DNA from: an uncultured Bacteroidales bacterium
GTDB lineage: Bacteria > Bacteroidota > Bacteroidia > Bacteroidales > Paludibacteraceae
Reading direction: 5' to 3'
Length of the DNA: 64,000 bases
Assembly (NCBI GenBank): GCA_902769535.1
Contig: CACXPH010000007.1
Coordinates: forward strand, 1-64,000
In this document: positions 44,079 through 53,225 of the stretch, in pieces
Layout of the letters: each line of letters begins with the position of its first letter
Numbering within the stretch: position 1 is the stretch's first letter
Translations under genes and position numbers: made by a program
Notes under the pieces: model-generated
What the model saw: the letters and a program-made list of their open reading frames with translations, nothing else
Database searches by the model: none
Told to the model about the DNA's origin: nothing

Positions 44079-47000
44079 CTATTTTGTTACTATTATTTTG
44101 CCGCTGCAAGTAGAATACTTGCTGGTAGCGGATTTGATTTTCACACTATATAGATAGACACCCGGCATCATGTTCAACTCGCCGAGGTTCAATTGGATAT
44201 TCTCAGGATTATTCTGTATCTTTGACCAGATGATCTGACCGTTCAGGTTATAGACATATACTTCGGTCGTCAGCAATTCATCCGGTTGGTCGTACAGCAC
44301 GGTGATATTCATCACACCGCTCTGCTGCACGGGGTTCGGATAACTCATCACGGAGTAGATACTCGGGTCGATACCGGACTCTACTACGAAGTTCAGACTC
44401 TTGGTCGTGCTGTTGTTCATCAGGTCCCACGCACGGAAACTCAGACTATGCGGACCATCCGTCATGGCGTCCATCAGGTAACTGACCAGCCCCTTCTGAT
44501 ATCTGCCGTTCTCGGACGTAAAATACTCGTTGATGGCGTAGGTCTGCTTCGGATCATCATCTACGATGAGCAGCAGGTCATGACCGATACCCGCACCTGC
44601 CGTGTTGATGCCGTTCGGATCATACAGTTCGGCAAAGAATCGCGGCGTGGGGTAGGTGGTTCCTCCGTCCGCAAAGGCCGGTGAGTTCAGATAGATATTC
44701 ATCTCCGGTCCAACGGTATCTACTGCTACAACCGAACCGGTTCCGCCTACGATGAAGTCCTCGAAATGACCTACCGCATCCTCGTTATACGTGTCATCGT
44801 GCGCGTAATAGACGATGCGGCCCTTGCCGTAGTTATAGCGGATATCTTTGGGTACCATGAACGTGTATTGGAACTTACCCTCCTTCACCTTGGCCGAGCC
44901 TGTGAAGATCGTATTGGGGTAGTCGTTGTAGTCCACCTTTACTGCATCTTCGGTCTGGTCGTCGTTGTCACGCGTGGTAATGACTTGCATCTTGTCGTAG
45001 ATCGTGATCTCTATATCTCCGTTGAAATCATTCACTACCGCGTGGTCTTCATCTACTATCTGTCCCTCCACTTGCTGGATCGCCAAGGCATGGAGCGTGT
45101 CCATCTGCGTCGTAGTCTCCACCTGATAATCCGTCGGATAATTGAGACGTATCGCCGGATCACCGATGAGCACGTACGCCAGTTTATTGCCTTTATCGCT
45201 CACTCCAAGCGTATTCTTCGCGTCCTTCAGTGCCTCACCGAGTGTAGCCTCGTAATGGAACACATTGCTGTGCTTAAACAGCTCTTTGGCAAAAGCACGG
45301 TTCAGGTTCGTGTTGTCCGCTGCATAAACGGTTCGTGTGGCTGCCAGTACACCCATAGCACCTCCGTTCGGATTCAGCATCGCTACTTCAGCTGCACAAC
45401 GGTTACCGCTGTCGAACTGACCGAAGTTACAGGTCAAAAAAGCCCAGAAACCTTGCTTGACATTATTCATCTTCTCGATGTCGTGCATCGACAACACCAA
45501 CTCACTCGTCACACCGTTATAACCTCCATGACCAGAGTAATCGAAGAACAGCACACCGCTCTTGAGTAGGTTCTGCACGCGGTTCTTGGCCAGCGGATAA
45601 CTCTCGCCACTCGCGTTTACCTCCTGCGGATAGGCATCCAGATAGACCTTATGCACGACGAAGTCGAGGTTGTTCTTACGCGTTATCTCTGCACTCTCTT
45701 CAGCCGTCTGCGTGTGTTGACCTTTATCGCCATCGTCCGCCAGGTACAGCAACTGGTTCTTCCATTTGCCGTGTTGCGTGTTGTCCATATAGGCGATGAG
45801 CTTGTCCACAGTAACAGCCGCTTCTTCTACACTTCCTACCGGCAGACGACCGACGCCGATATCCAACTTCGCCGTGTAGGCGCCGCTGTCCGTACCTTCG
45901 TTATCGTCCAACCAACCGAAATAGTCATCCGACGCATAGGACCTTACTTCATTCATCGACTCGTCTGCCTGGTAGGTCAGCAGCAGGTTGCTTCCTGAGT
46001 TCGGTAGCAGACCTCTGTTGTCAAACGAACCGTGTCCTATGAGCAGCAACCAACGCGGTTTCTGTCCGTCGCCGTTATTGGCGCGGTCGTACAGCATCTT
46101 CATTAACCAGCGATACGCACTCGCGTCCGGTGTACCCGATGAGAACTCGTTATAGACCTGCTGGTCAGTCACGACAGCCCATGTGATACTCTGCTTCTGC
46201 TCGTGGGCTTGTGCCAGACGACGTGCCTCGGCTTCATAGCCCTCCGGACAGATGATCACGTAGTCGATATTCTTTAGCTTGTGCAGGTTCTGGTTGCTTA
46301 TCTCGCCTACCACCTTGGCCTTCACATAACTTGTTCCGCCGGTCTTCACCGCCACGTAGGTATGTACACCGTCTTGGTTCGAACCGGTCCACTGGATCTC
46401 ATTACCGCTCTGGGTCGTCGGCATCCGCTTGATAGCCGCCAAGTCCGTCACATCCCAGATCTGCACGGCACTACCGGCCTGGGTCAGATGGTACTTCAAC
46501 GGAGTGGCTGAACCGGCATTCGTATTCGTACGAACGGTCATCCAGTCGCCGATCATCTGTAACGCACAAGGTGTGGCTAACTCGATATAATCGAGCCAAC
46601 CTAACGCACTGGTTGTGGAGTTGATGAACTGCAACTGAACCTGTTGCTTGTCTTGTTTGGTAATAGCCGAGAAGTTCGTCTGCCCAACGACACCGAACGT
46701 GTAGTTGTCCGTTGGCACTTGTGCAATGGTTGCTGAGCCGATCGAACCGTTCACATTGGCCGTGAACGTAGAAACAGCAGCTGCTTTTGCCGCCAAACGG
46801 ATATACACGTTGCTCTTTGCCGTCGTCTCGGCGTTGAGCGTTGTGAAACTGAACGAACGTTTCTGGTTGGTGCTGAACTGCTCGCCGAAGAATTCCTTAC
46901 CACCTCCGGCGACGCCGCTGCGATCGACTAGGTTAAGCGAGTCTTTCTCGTGCACCTGCAGGTTGATATAACTCGTGACGTCGGTGCCCGAACCCGAAAC

Positions 47001-47432
47001 GGCCTCTGCTGCCGTAGGTGCTAGGGTCGTTCCTGCGTTGTCGGTCAAGAAATAATAACCCGCCTCGGAATACGTGTTGCGCGTGTGCGCGAAACGAGAA
47101 CCTGTCCACTCCCAACAGATCGGACCCTGTACATAGAACAGCACATAGCTGTCTCCTACATACACAGGCACCTGCGGCAGGTCGTCTATCTTACGTTTCG
47201 TAAAGTTTTGCGTGAGCTGCGCACCTCCGTATCCGAACACGCGCACTTGAGAAGGATTACTGATACCCGCATCGCGCAGTTCTTCGAAACTCATCTTGCA
47301 CACACCGCTCTGCGTCACGCTGATCTTCACCCACGACCCACCGGCCAGTACCGACTGGTTTACGTACGAGTGAACACCTGCCATCATCGGCAGGCTTAAC
47401 GCCATCATCACTATGAGTATCAGTTTCTTCAA
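44079..47432 (-). CDS. porU: Type IX secretion system sortase PorU (C25 family)
   Basis: A 1117-residue surface protease with signal peptide (about 1-20) and gingipain-like C25 core. The catalytic His is in FFDYSGHGGYNG (about 632) and the catalytic Cys in FLTCNFGQFD (about 668), before a C-terminal CTD-like domain (SYPNPVQ, VYVYNLNGQIIW, MMPGVYLYSVKI). PorU cleaves type IX sorting domains and attaches cargo to the surface. The start codon is taken as TTG at 47432, giving a clean signal peptide and following the repeat; the ATG at 47465 overlaps the preceding gene. It is next to porV and FAH. Confidence 0.92.
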   Translation of the reverse strand: MKKLILIVMMALSLPMMAGVHSYVNQSVLAGGSWVKISVTQSGVCKMSFEELRDAGISNPSQVRVFGYGGAQLTQNFTKRKIDDLPQVPVYVGDSYVLFYVQGPICWEWTGSRFAHTRNTYSEAGYYFLTDNAGTTLAPTAAEAVSGSGTDVTSYINLQVHEKDSLNLVDRSGVAGGGKEFFGEQFSTNQKRSFSFTTLNAETTAKSNVYIRLAAKAAAVSTFTANVNGSIGSATIAQVPTDNYTFGVVGQTNFSAITKQDKQQVQLQFINSTTSALGWLDYIELATPCALQMIGDWMTVRTNTNAGSATPLKYHLTQAGSAVQIWDVTDLAAIKRMPTTQSGNEIQWTGSNQDGVHTYVAVKTGGTSYVKAKVVGEISNQNLHKLKNIDYVIICPEGYEAEARRLAQAHEQKQSITWAVVTDQQVYNEFSSGTPDASAYRWLMKMLYDRANNGDGQKPRWLLLIGHGSFDNRGLLPNSGSNLLLTYQADESMNEVRSYASDDYFGWLDDNEGTDSGAYTAKLDIGVGRLPVGSVEEAAVTVDKLIAYMDNTQHGKWKNQLLYLADDGDKGQHTQTAEESAEITRKNNLDFVVHKVYLDAYPQEVNASGESYPLAKNRVQNLLKSGVLFFDYSGHGGYNGVTSELVLSMHDIEKMNNVKQGFWAFLTCNFGQFDSGNRCAAEVAMLNPNGGAMGVLAATRTVYAADNTNLNRAFAKELFKHSNVFHYEATLGEALKDAKNTLGVSDKGNKLAYVLIGDPAIRLNYPTDYQVETTTQMDTLHALAIQQVEGQIVDEDHAVVNDFNGDIEITIYDKMQVITTRDNDDQTEDAVKVDYNDYPNTIFTGSAKVKEGKFQYTFMVPKDIRYNYGKGRIVYYAHDDTYNEDAVGHFEDFIVGGTGSVVAVDTVGPEMNIYLNSPAFADGGTTYPTPRFFAELYDPNGINTAGAGIGHDLLLIVDDDPKQTYAINEYFTSENGRYQKGLVSYLMDAMTDGPHSLSFRAWDLMNNSTTKSLNFVVESGIDPSIYSVMSYPNPVQQSGVMNITVLYDQPDELLTTEVYVYNLNGQIIWSKIQNNPENIQLNLGELNMMPGVYLYSVKIKSATSKYSTCSGKIIVTK

Positions 47433-47434
47433 AA

Positions 47435-47448
47435 CTCTAACCTCTAAC
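47435..47448. repeat. Period-7 array, unit GTTAGAG (minus), at the FAH-porU junction
   Basis: Two perfect 7-mers run between the FAH stop (47450-47452) and the porU TTG start (47432), so the array fills the junction. Confidence 0.65.
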
Positions 47449-47449
47449 C

Positions 47450-47980
47450 TTATTTTATTTTGCAATAAAGTCTTTCTTCGCCGTCTAACTCTTTGCGTAT
47501 GATTTCTTCTTTCTCTACCTTTCTCGGTGTGCTCTTGACTTGGATATATATCAAATCGCCTTGCCGAATAGTCATCACCTTACTTGCCTCTGCGATCGCC
47601 TCTTCCGGAGTAATAATCAATTCATCATTGAGCAACGCAGTTGCGCTCATTTCATCATTGTTTATCCACTCTCCAATCGCCAGCGAGTAGTCAAACGCCA
47701 ACGCTCTGGTCCAAGGCTTTCCTTGCGCTTTTGACTCACGCAATACATCCATCGCGATGAAGTCTGCACCAGGGGCTACGGCATCGTAGTAACGGTTGGC
47801 GAACTTAGGCGCGATCTCTTTTCCCAAACGACTCACGCGCAACACCATGCACTCCGTCACACCTAATTCCTTCGTCCAATCCGGGATGAAAAGCGGCTTG
47901 CGCCCGTTCAGAAGACAACTGTCCCCTTTGAGCACCATCTCCGTCTGTCTGTCATTATATACAAAGCCGATAATCTTCAT
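47450..47980 (-). CDS. Fumarylacetoacetate-hydrolase-family protein
   Basis: A 176-residue FAH-like protein with DVLRESKAQGKPWTRALAFDYSLAIGEW, an SATALLNDE segment and a closing IRQGDLIYI-type metal-binding core. The family includes hydrolases of beta-diketones and 2-keto-4-pentenoate. It heads the operon with porU and porV, as in other Bacteroidales, and has a consensus promoter (48000-48031). Confidence 0.82.
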   Translation of the reverse strand: MKIIGFVYNDRQTEMVLKGDSCLLNGRKPLFIPDWTKELGVTECMVLRVSRLGKEIAPKFANRYYDAVAPGADFIAMDVLRESKAQGKPWTRALAFDYSLAIGEWINNDEMSATALLNDELIITPEEAIAEASKVMTIRQGDLIYIQVKSTPRKVEKEEIIRKELDGEERLYCKIK

Positions 47981-47999
47981 CTACCACATAATTGGCGTG

Positions 48000-48031
48000 C
48001 AAAGGTACGATTTTTTTTGCATATATGCAAA
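48000..48031 (-). promoter_or_regulatory. Promoter of the FAH-porU operon
   Basis: TTTG (48028-48031), 20-bp spacer and TACCTTTG (48000-48007) on the minus strand. Its -33 box is extended as TTTGCATATAT, as in several other promoters here. Confidence 0.82.
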
Positions 48032-48068
48032 TAAAAATGCAAATAGTACGCTTTTTCTTAAAAAATAA

Positions 48069-49385
48069 CTACTTAGCGCGGATAAACAACTGTACCGGCG
48101 TACCCGTAAAGTCCCACCATTCACGCAGTTTGTTCTCAAGAAAGCGGCGGTACGGTTCTTTGACATACTGCGGCAGGTTCGCGAAGAACACGAAGGTCGG
48201 GATCTGCGTGTTCGGCAACTGCGTACAGTACTTGATCTTGATATACTTGCCTTTCCATGCAGGTGGCGGGTAATTCTCGATGAGCGGTAGGAACTTCTCG
48301 TTCAACTGCGCGGTCGGCACTTTCTTGTTCTTATTCTCGTACACGTGCAGCGCCGTCTCGACGACCTTGAAGATCCTCTGTTTGGTCAGCGCACTCGTGA
48401 AGATGATCGGAAAGTCTGTAAACGGCGCAATACGCTCGCGAATAGCGGCTTCGTAGGCCTTGATATCCTGATTCGTCTTGCTCTCCACCAAATCCCACTT
48501 GTTGATGCAGACCACGAGTCCTTTCTTGTTCTTCTGGATGAGTGAGTAGATATTCAGATCCTGCGCCTCGATGCCACGCGTCGCGTCGATCATAAGGATA
48601 CAGACGTCGCTGTTCTCTATTGCGCGGATGGACCGAACCACCGAGTAGTACTCCTGATCTTCCGTCACTTTGGCTTTCTTGCGAATACCGGCTGTGTCCA
48701 CCAGGTAAAAATCCTTTCCGAACTTGTTATAGCGCGTGTAGATACTGTCTCGCGTCGTGCCCGGTATGTCCGTCACGATGGTTCGTTCCTCGCCGATAAA
48801 AGCATTCAAGATACTCGACTTACCGGCATTAGGACGACCTACAATCGCAAAACGCGGTAACTCTTCCAGTTCCTCGTCGCTGTCATCTTCTTTGCGGAAC
48901 CGGCTTACTACCTCGTCTAACAAGTCACCCGTCCCCAAACCGTTCTCAGCACTCACGATGAACGGTTCGCCCAAACCGAGTTTGTAGAACTCCGCCGCGC
49001 CGTACTGGTTCTCGAACGTATCGACCTTGTTGACCGCCAGAATCGTCGGTTTCTTCGCCTGACGCAGTAGGTGCGCCACCTCCGTGTCGAACTCCGTCAC
49101 ACCTTGGTTGACATCCACTACCAACAGCACAACATCCGCCTCACGAATCGCCAGATCTACCTGCCGGTTGATCTCGCTCTCAAACGTGTCGTCGCTGTTG
49201 ACAACCCAACCGCCGGTGTCGATGACCGAGAACTCCCGGCCGCACCATTCTGCCTTACCATACTGACGGTCACGCGTCGTACCGGCTGTGTTCATCACTA
49301 TCGCCCGACGGGTACCCGTCAAGCGATTAAAAAGAGTCGATTTCCCTACGTTGGGACGACCCACTATCGCCACAATATTCGCCAT
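48069..49385 (-). CDS. der: Ribosome-assembly GTPase Der (EngA)
   Basis: A 438-residue tandem GTPase with two G domains ([16 protein letters not shown] and [16 protein letters not shown]), DTGG/DTAG switch motifs, NKVD/NKWD specificity motifs, and a KH-like C-terminal domain. Der is essential for 50S subunit assembly. The ATG at 49385 (MANIVAIVG) is preferred to an upstream one at 49481 that adds 32 unrelated residues in a structured leader. Confidence 0.95.
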   Translation of the reverse strand: MANIVAIVGRPNVGKSTLFNRLTGTRRAIVMNTAGTTRDRQYGKAEWCGREFSVIDTGGWVVNSDDTFESEINRQVDLAIREADVVLLVVDVNQGVTEFDTEVAHLLRQAKKPTILAVNKVDTFENQYGAAEFYKLGLGEPFIVSAENGLGTGDLLDEVVSRFRKEDDSDEELEELPRFAIVGRPNAGKSSILNAFIGEERTIVTDIPGTTRDSIYTRYNKFGKDFYLVDTAGIRKKAKVTEDQEYYSVVRSIRAIENSDVCILMIDATRGIEAQDLNIYSLIQKNKKGLVVCINKWDLVESKTNQDIKAYEAAIRERIAPFTDFPIIFTSALTKQRIFKVVETALHVYENKNKKVPTAQLNEKFLPLIENYPPPAWKGKYIKIKYCTQLPNTQIPTFVFFANLPQYVKEPYRRFLENKLREWWDFTGTPVQLFIRAK

Positions 49386-49423
49386 AGATTTATAGTTTTG
49401 TTTGATTAATATTATTAAAGCGA

Positions 49424-49510
49424 AGTAAGTACTCTGAGGGGGCATGTTTTGGAGAAGGGGTGCTCCAAAACTCGTAGGCATGGGGCCGGTACCCCGAAGA
49501 GTAGCTTACT
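49424..49510 (-). ncRNA. Multi-branched structured element between slyD and der
   Basis: An outer stem pairs AGTAAGTACTCT (49424-49435) with the region 49498-49510 with one bulge. Inside are a perfect 9-bp stem GTTTTGGAG/CTCCAAAAC (49446-49454 and 49463-49471) and a GGGG/CCCC stem (49482-49485 and 49492-49495). It overlaps the slyD stop codon. It looks like a folded leader or intergenic RNA of unknown family. Confidence 0.5.
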
Positions 49511-50066
49511 GAGCACAACTTCCGCAGTCCTTCTCGCAGTCGTCGCAGTTACCTTTGCATTTTCCGCATCCATGCGGATTGCGAATCGCCTTCAACTCGC
49601 CTTCCGTCACGTCGCGGATCTCGAGGATCTTGCCCGTGAAATGCAGGTCTTCTCCTGCGTACGGATGGTTCAGGTCGATGGTCACCGTCTCGTTCGTGAT
49701 CTCGCATACCTGCGCCCGAACGATCTGTCCGTCGGTTGTGTTCATCGGTACGACCGCACCTACATACACGCGCTCTTCGTCGAACTCACCGTCGCCGTTG
49801 AAGAACATGGTCTTAGGCAGTTCCTGCACGCCTTCCGGATAGTACTCGCCGTAAGCTTCTTCGGCTTTCAGCACGAAGTCAAACGCATCGCCTTCGGCCT
49901 TGCCTGCCATTTGTGCCTCAAACGCCGGAAGCATCATTCCTTCACCTTGACACCAAACTAACGGCGCTTGCTCCGTTGCTTGCTCCATTAACTCTTCTTT
50001 GCCATCCTCGCCGTTGATAAACAACGAGTACGTAGCTTTTACTACTTTCTGATTTTCTACCACCAT
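49506..50066 (-). CDS. slyD: SlyD-like FKBP peptidyl-prolyl isomerase
   Basis: A 186-residue protein with the FKBP/IF (insert-in-flap) fold (LVWCQGEGMMLPAFEAQM, FNGDGEFD, LNHPYAGEDLHF) and a C-terminal Cys/His-rich metal-binding tail GCGKCKGNCDDCEKDCGSC. SlyD proteins isomerise prolines and chaperone nickel enzymes. It overlaps lptD by about 10 bp. Confidence 0.88.
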   Translation of the reverse strand: MVVENQKVVKATYSLFINGEDGKEELMEQATEQAPLVWCQGEGMMLPAFEAQMAGKAEGDAFDFVLKAEEAYGEYYPEGVQELPKTMFFNGDGEFDEERVYVGAVVPMNTTDGQIVRAQVCEITNETVTIDLNHPYAGEDLHFTGKILEIRDVTEGELKAIRNPHGCGKCKGNCDDCEKDCGSCAQ

Positions 50067-52843
50067 GATACTCTACTATTGGTTGATTGATTACTGTTTT
50101 TATCGTATTTGAGATCCGACAGGATCGATGCGTTCACGCCTATGTGGAACGTGTAGCTCTTGAACGGTCCTATCGGGTTGATACTTGCCGTCATGTTCCA
50201 GCAATGCAAGTCGCGACTGATATTGAACGTACATGCCGTCACTTTCTTGTAATCGAAATTATACGTCATGTTCGCACTCACTTTCCATCCTTTGCCGAGT
50301 CCTATGTTTCCGCTCAGCATCAGGTAGTGCGTGAACTTCATGTCGTAATACATCTTCTCGTAATTGAAGTTGCTACCCGGCGCATATGCCAACGAATAAC
50401 TGACGTTCAGACTCCACGGTATTTCGGTCTTCACATATCCGTCATCCACCTCTTCCGCCTTCTTGTTGTTCTGTTTGGCATTCGAGTCCATGCCGTTTGC
50501 GTCCTTCTCAATAGCCGCTAAATCACCTGTCTCGCCATTTTCGCTATCGGTCACCGTCTTGCCGTTCCGCTTCGCCTCTATCTTCTCCTTCCATTTCTTG
50601 ATAGTCTGGTTCGAGAAGGTGTAACTGAAACTCCATCGCAAGCCGTCCCAGTGAGGGAAGCGCTTGTTGTGCCAGTACTGCTTGTTCGTGCGAACCGGCC
50701 TGCCGTTGGCGTCCAACTCGTACATATACGGATCGAGGTTCGTGTTCAGCGTCACCGAGTAGTTGTTCAGATACGGGAATTTAAGACGTAACTCCACGCG
50801 GAATTTACTCCAGTTCATACTGTCAGCTGCGAAATTATAACTGCTACCCACGTAGAACTTATCGATCAGACTCACCACTTTGTACGGGTTCTTTCCCGTC
50901 GTGTCGTTCTTGTTGACGATCTTCATCTCGAGGTTCTGCTCCAAGCTGAAGTTCAACGTAGCCGAAAGACCCTGTGGCGCGTTGCCTTGCGTGAACCGCG
51001 AATAGGTGTGATGGATGTACTCTCCGGTCGGTATCTTATAGCCTTCTGCGTCCGTCGAGTCTTTGTAATACACCGGCTCGTCATATGCGCCATAATAACC
51101 CCAACCCTTCTTGCCAAAATCCGGGTGGTAACTAAACCCGACGGTTGGCGTCAATATATGACGGAATTTCTCCACCTTGCTGTTCGGGAAGAGTTTCTTG
51201 AGCGGCGTGTAGAAGCCGTAGATCTTCGTGCTTAAGTTCAAACCGACGTTGAAGTCAAACACATTGTAAAAACCTCGTGTTGTATCGCGTGCCAGAGCCT
51301 GTGCGCCGTCGTCCCAGCGCTGGTCGACGCGCGTGAAGTACATGCGGTCGTTCATCGTGATACTCGGCGATACACTCAGGTATTTGAACAGCATGAACGA
51401 TGCGCGAATCGGTAAGTTATGGGTGATACTCGCATTCCAGTCGCGGAAGAAATCCGACTTGAGAAACTCGCTCTCTTTCATGTTACTGCGGTTATTGATC
51501 TTGCCGCTCATCGAGTAACTCATGCTGATCTTCTCGTACCATTGTTCCTTACCGCCCGTTTTGCCTTTGCGCTTGAGTGTCGCTTGCCGCCAGAGCTTGA
51601 ACGGGTAGATGGTGCTCATGTTGACCGACAGCTGCGGCGCGGTTAGGCTGATGGTCGAGTCGCTCGTACGCTGCGTCAGACTGGCACTCATGCTCAGGTT
51701 CCACGGACTGTCCGGAAAACGCTGCGTGTAGTTGATCGTACTGCTCTTCGTATTCTCCGAATACAGGTTCGGGTTGTAGTAACTGTTGATATTACTGCGG
51801 TTATAACCACTCGTGGCGAAGTTCACGCTCGCCGCGAAAGTACAATACGGATTCGCCTTTGCGTCTTGCGAATGCGACCAGTTGACGCTGAAGTTCTTGC
51901 TCACACCGTAGTCTGGCATACCTTTCTCACTCGTCACGTCGTTGCGGTAACTGATATTCAGACTTCCCGAGAAATGATACCGCCACACGTACTTACTCGC
52001 TGCACGTATAGCCCATGTACCGCGACTGTAGATATCTCCTGTCACTTCCAAGTCCAGGTAATCGCATATCGCGAAGTAATAACCCAAGCCTTGCAGATAC
52101 AGTCCGCGCGAGTAGTCGTCACCGAAGTTAGGCATGATCAGACCACTTGAATACTTACTGTTGAACGGGAAGAAACCGAACGGAATAGCCAATGGCAGCG
52201 GCACGTCACCCACCACCATATACGCCGGTCCGGTTGCGATATAATCACCCGGCTTCACCTTCGCTTTCGTCATCTTCAAATAGAAGTGCGGGTGCTCGTG
52301 GTCGTCACAGGTCGTGTATTGACCACCCGCCATCGTCATCTCGTCTCCCGGCAGTTTCTTCGTGCGGTCCGCAATGATATATCCTTCGCCTTGCTGCGTC
52401 ACTACATGCCGGATATAACCTTTCTGCGTCTTGATGTTATACGTGATCTCATTCGTCTGGTAACTGTCCTTGCCGTCCTTGAAAACCGGTTTCTCTTTCC
52501 ATTCGTAGGTTAGACTGTCATACACACCGCGCGCATAAATCTGACTCGAGTCGATATTCATGCGGATATATCCTGACTCCAACTCCATGTGCTCGTATTT
52601 GAGTTCACCCTTACCGTGCAAGTACGCCGTACCGTTCGCCATCATGATCATCGAGTCGTTTGACTGATAGTGTACCGGCCCCGTCAACGTGCTGCTCTTT
52701 TTCGGCTGCTGAGGCTGAGAAATACTGTCTATAGACTGAATACTGTCGGCTGATAACTGAACGCTATCAACATCCTCTGCCCACAATGCCATCGAGCAAA
52801 GCAGAAAACCCCACAATAATATGTCTCTTACACGTGCGCGCAC
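50057..52843 (-). CDS. lptD: LptD-family outer-membrane LPS-assembly protein
   Basis: A 928-residue protein with an N-terminal OstA-like beta-jellyroll (about 40-180, GTAYLHGKGELKYEHMELESG) and a large C-terminal beta-barrel (TVGFSYHPDFG, GFFPFNSKYSSGLIMPNFGDDYSRG). It is a Bacteroidetes LptD homologue that inserts lipopolysaccharide. A GTG at 52843 gives a clean signal peptide and lies 20 nt after the promoter; the upstream ATG at 52921 sits in or before the promoter. It overlaps slyD. Confidence 0.85.
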   Translation of the reverse strand: MRARVRDILLWGFLLCSMALWAEDVDSVQLSADSIQSIDSISQPQQPKKSSTLTGPVHYQSNDSMIMMANGTAYLHGKGELKYEHMELESGYIRMNIDSSQIYARGVYDSLTYEWKEKPVFKDGKDSYQTNEITYNIKTQKGYIRHVVTQQGEGYIIADRTKKLPGDEMTMAGGQYTTCDDHEHPHFYLKMTKAKVKPGDYIATGPAYMVVGDVPLPLAIPFGFFPFNSKYSSGLIMPNFGDDYSRGLYLQGLGYYFAICDYLDLEVTGDIYSRGTWAIRAASKYVWRYHFSGSLNISYRNDVTSEKGMPDYGVSKNFSVNWSHSQDAKANPYCTFAASVNFATSGYNRSNINSYYNPNLYSENTKSSTINYTQRFPDSPWNLSMSASLTQRTSDSTISLTAPQLSVNMSTIYPFKLWRQATLKRKGKTGGKEQWYEKISMSYSMSGKINNRSNMKESEFLKSDFFRDWNASITHNLPIRASFMLFKYLSVSPSITMNDRMYFTRVDQRWDDGAQALARDTTRGFYNVFDFNVGLNLSTKIYGFYTPLKKLFPNSKVEKFRHILTPTVGFSYHPDFGKKGWGYYGAYDEPVYYKDSTDAEGYKIPTGEYIHHTYSRFTQGNAPQGLSATLNFSLEQNLEMKIVNKNDTTGKNPYKVVSLIDKFYVGSSYNFAADSMNWSKFRVELRLKFPYLNNYSVTLNTNLDPYMYELDANGRPVRTNKQYWHNKRFPHWDGLRWSFSYTFSNQTIKKWKEKIEAKRNGKTVTDSENGETGDLAAIEKDANGMDSNAKQNNKKAEEVDDGYVKTEIPWSLNVSYSLAYAPGSNFNYEKMYYDMKFTHYLMLSGNIGLGKGWKVSANMTYNFDYKKVTACTFNISRDLHCWNMTASINPIGPFKSYTFHIGVNASILSDLKYDKNSNQSTNSRVSWW

Positions 52844-52867
52844 AATACGCCAAAATAAAATCGGGCG

Positions 52868-52898
52868 CAAAGGTACGAAAAAATTTGCATATATCAAA
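52868..52898 (-). promoter_or_regulatory. lptD promoter
   Basis: Minus strand TTTG (52895-52898), 19-bp spacer, TACCTTTG (52868-52875). It overlaps the plus promoter at 52884-52915. Confidence 0.75.
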
Positions 52899-52915
52899 AT
52901 ATTTTTGTAATTTTG
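52884..52915 (+). promoter_or_regulatory. Promoter of the 52933 lipoprotein
   Basis: TTTG (52884-52887), 20-bp spacer, TAATTTTG (52908-52915): exact consensus. Its -33 box lies inside the opposite promoter's spacer. Confidence 0.78.
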
Positions 52916-52932
52916 CGGCAAATTTTTGAGTT

Positions 52933-53220
52933 ATGAGTAAACGAGTTATCCATTTTTTCAATCTTTTCCTCGGTATTATCAGCCTTACGTTAGCCGGCTG
53001 TCACACCTCTAAAAGCGCAGGTGCGAAGGTTCCTCCGAGACCTATGCTCAAGTACGGAGTTCCGCCTGAGGAGATACGTGCCAAGTACGGTGTGCCTTCT
53101 CCGGAAGACTTACCGGATGAGGAATCGCCGGCTCAAGACACCATCCCCGGACAGCAGATCGACTCTGTTCCTCGTGTCGTTTGCCTCTATGGTGTACCTC
53201 CTATGCGCGACCAGCAATAA
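52933..53220 (+). CDS. Small lipoprotein with three YGVP motifs
   Basis: A 95-residue lipoprotein (lipobox LTLAGCHTS). After the Cys come three copies of (K/L)YGVP: LKYGVPPEE, AKYGVPSPED and CLYGVPPMRD. No catalytic motif is visible. Similar proline-rich YG-P lipoproteins occur in Bacteroidales, with unknown role. It is just upstream of the M20 peptidase and divergent from lptD, sharing an overlapping promoter. Confidence 0.72.
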   Translation: MSKRVIHFFNLFLGIISLTLAGCHTSKSAGAKVPPRPMLKYGVPPEEIRAKYGVPSPEDLPDEESPAQDTIPGQQIDSVPRVVCLYGVPPMRDQQ

Positions 53221-53225
53221 TACGT

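Noticed and set aside
47433..47465. Upstream ATG start for porU
   Set aside because: It overlaps the FAH gene and adds residues before a signal peptide that otherwise starts cleanly at the TTG.
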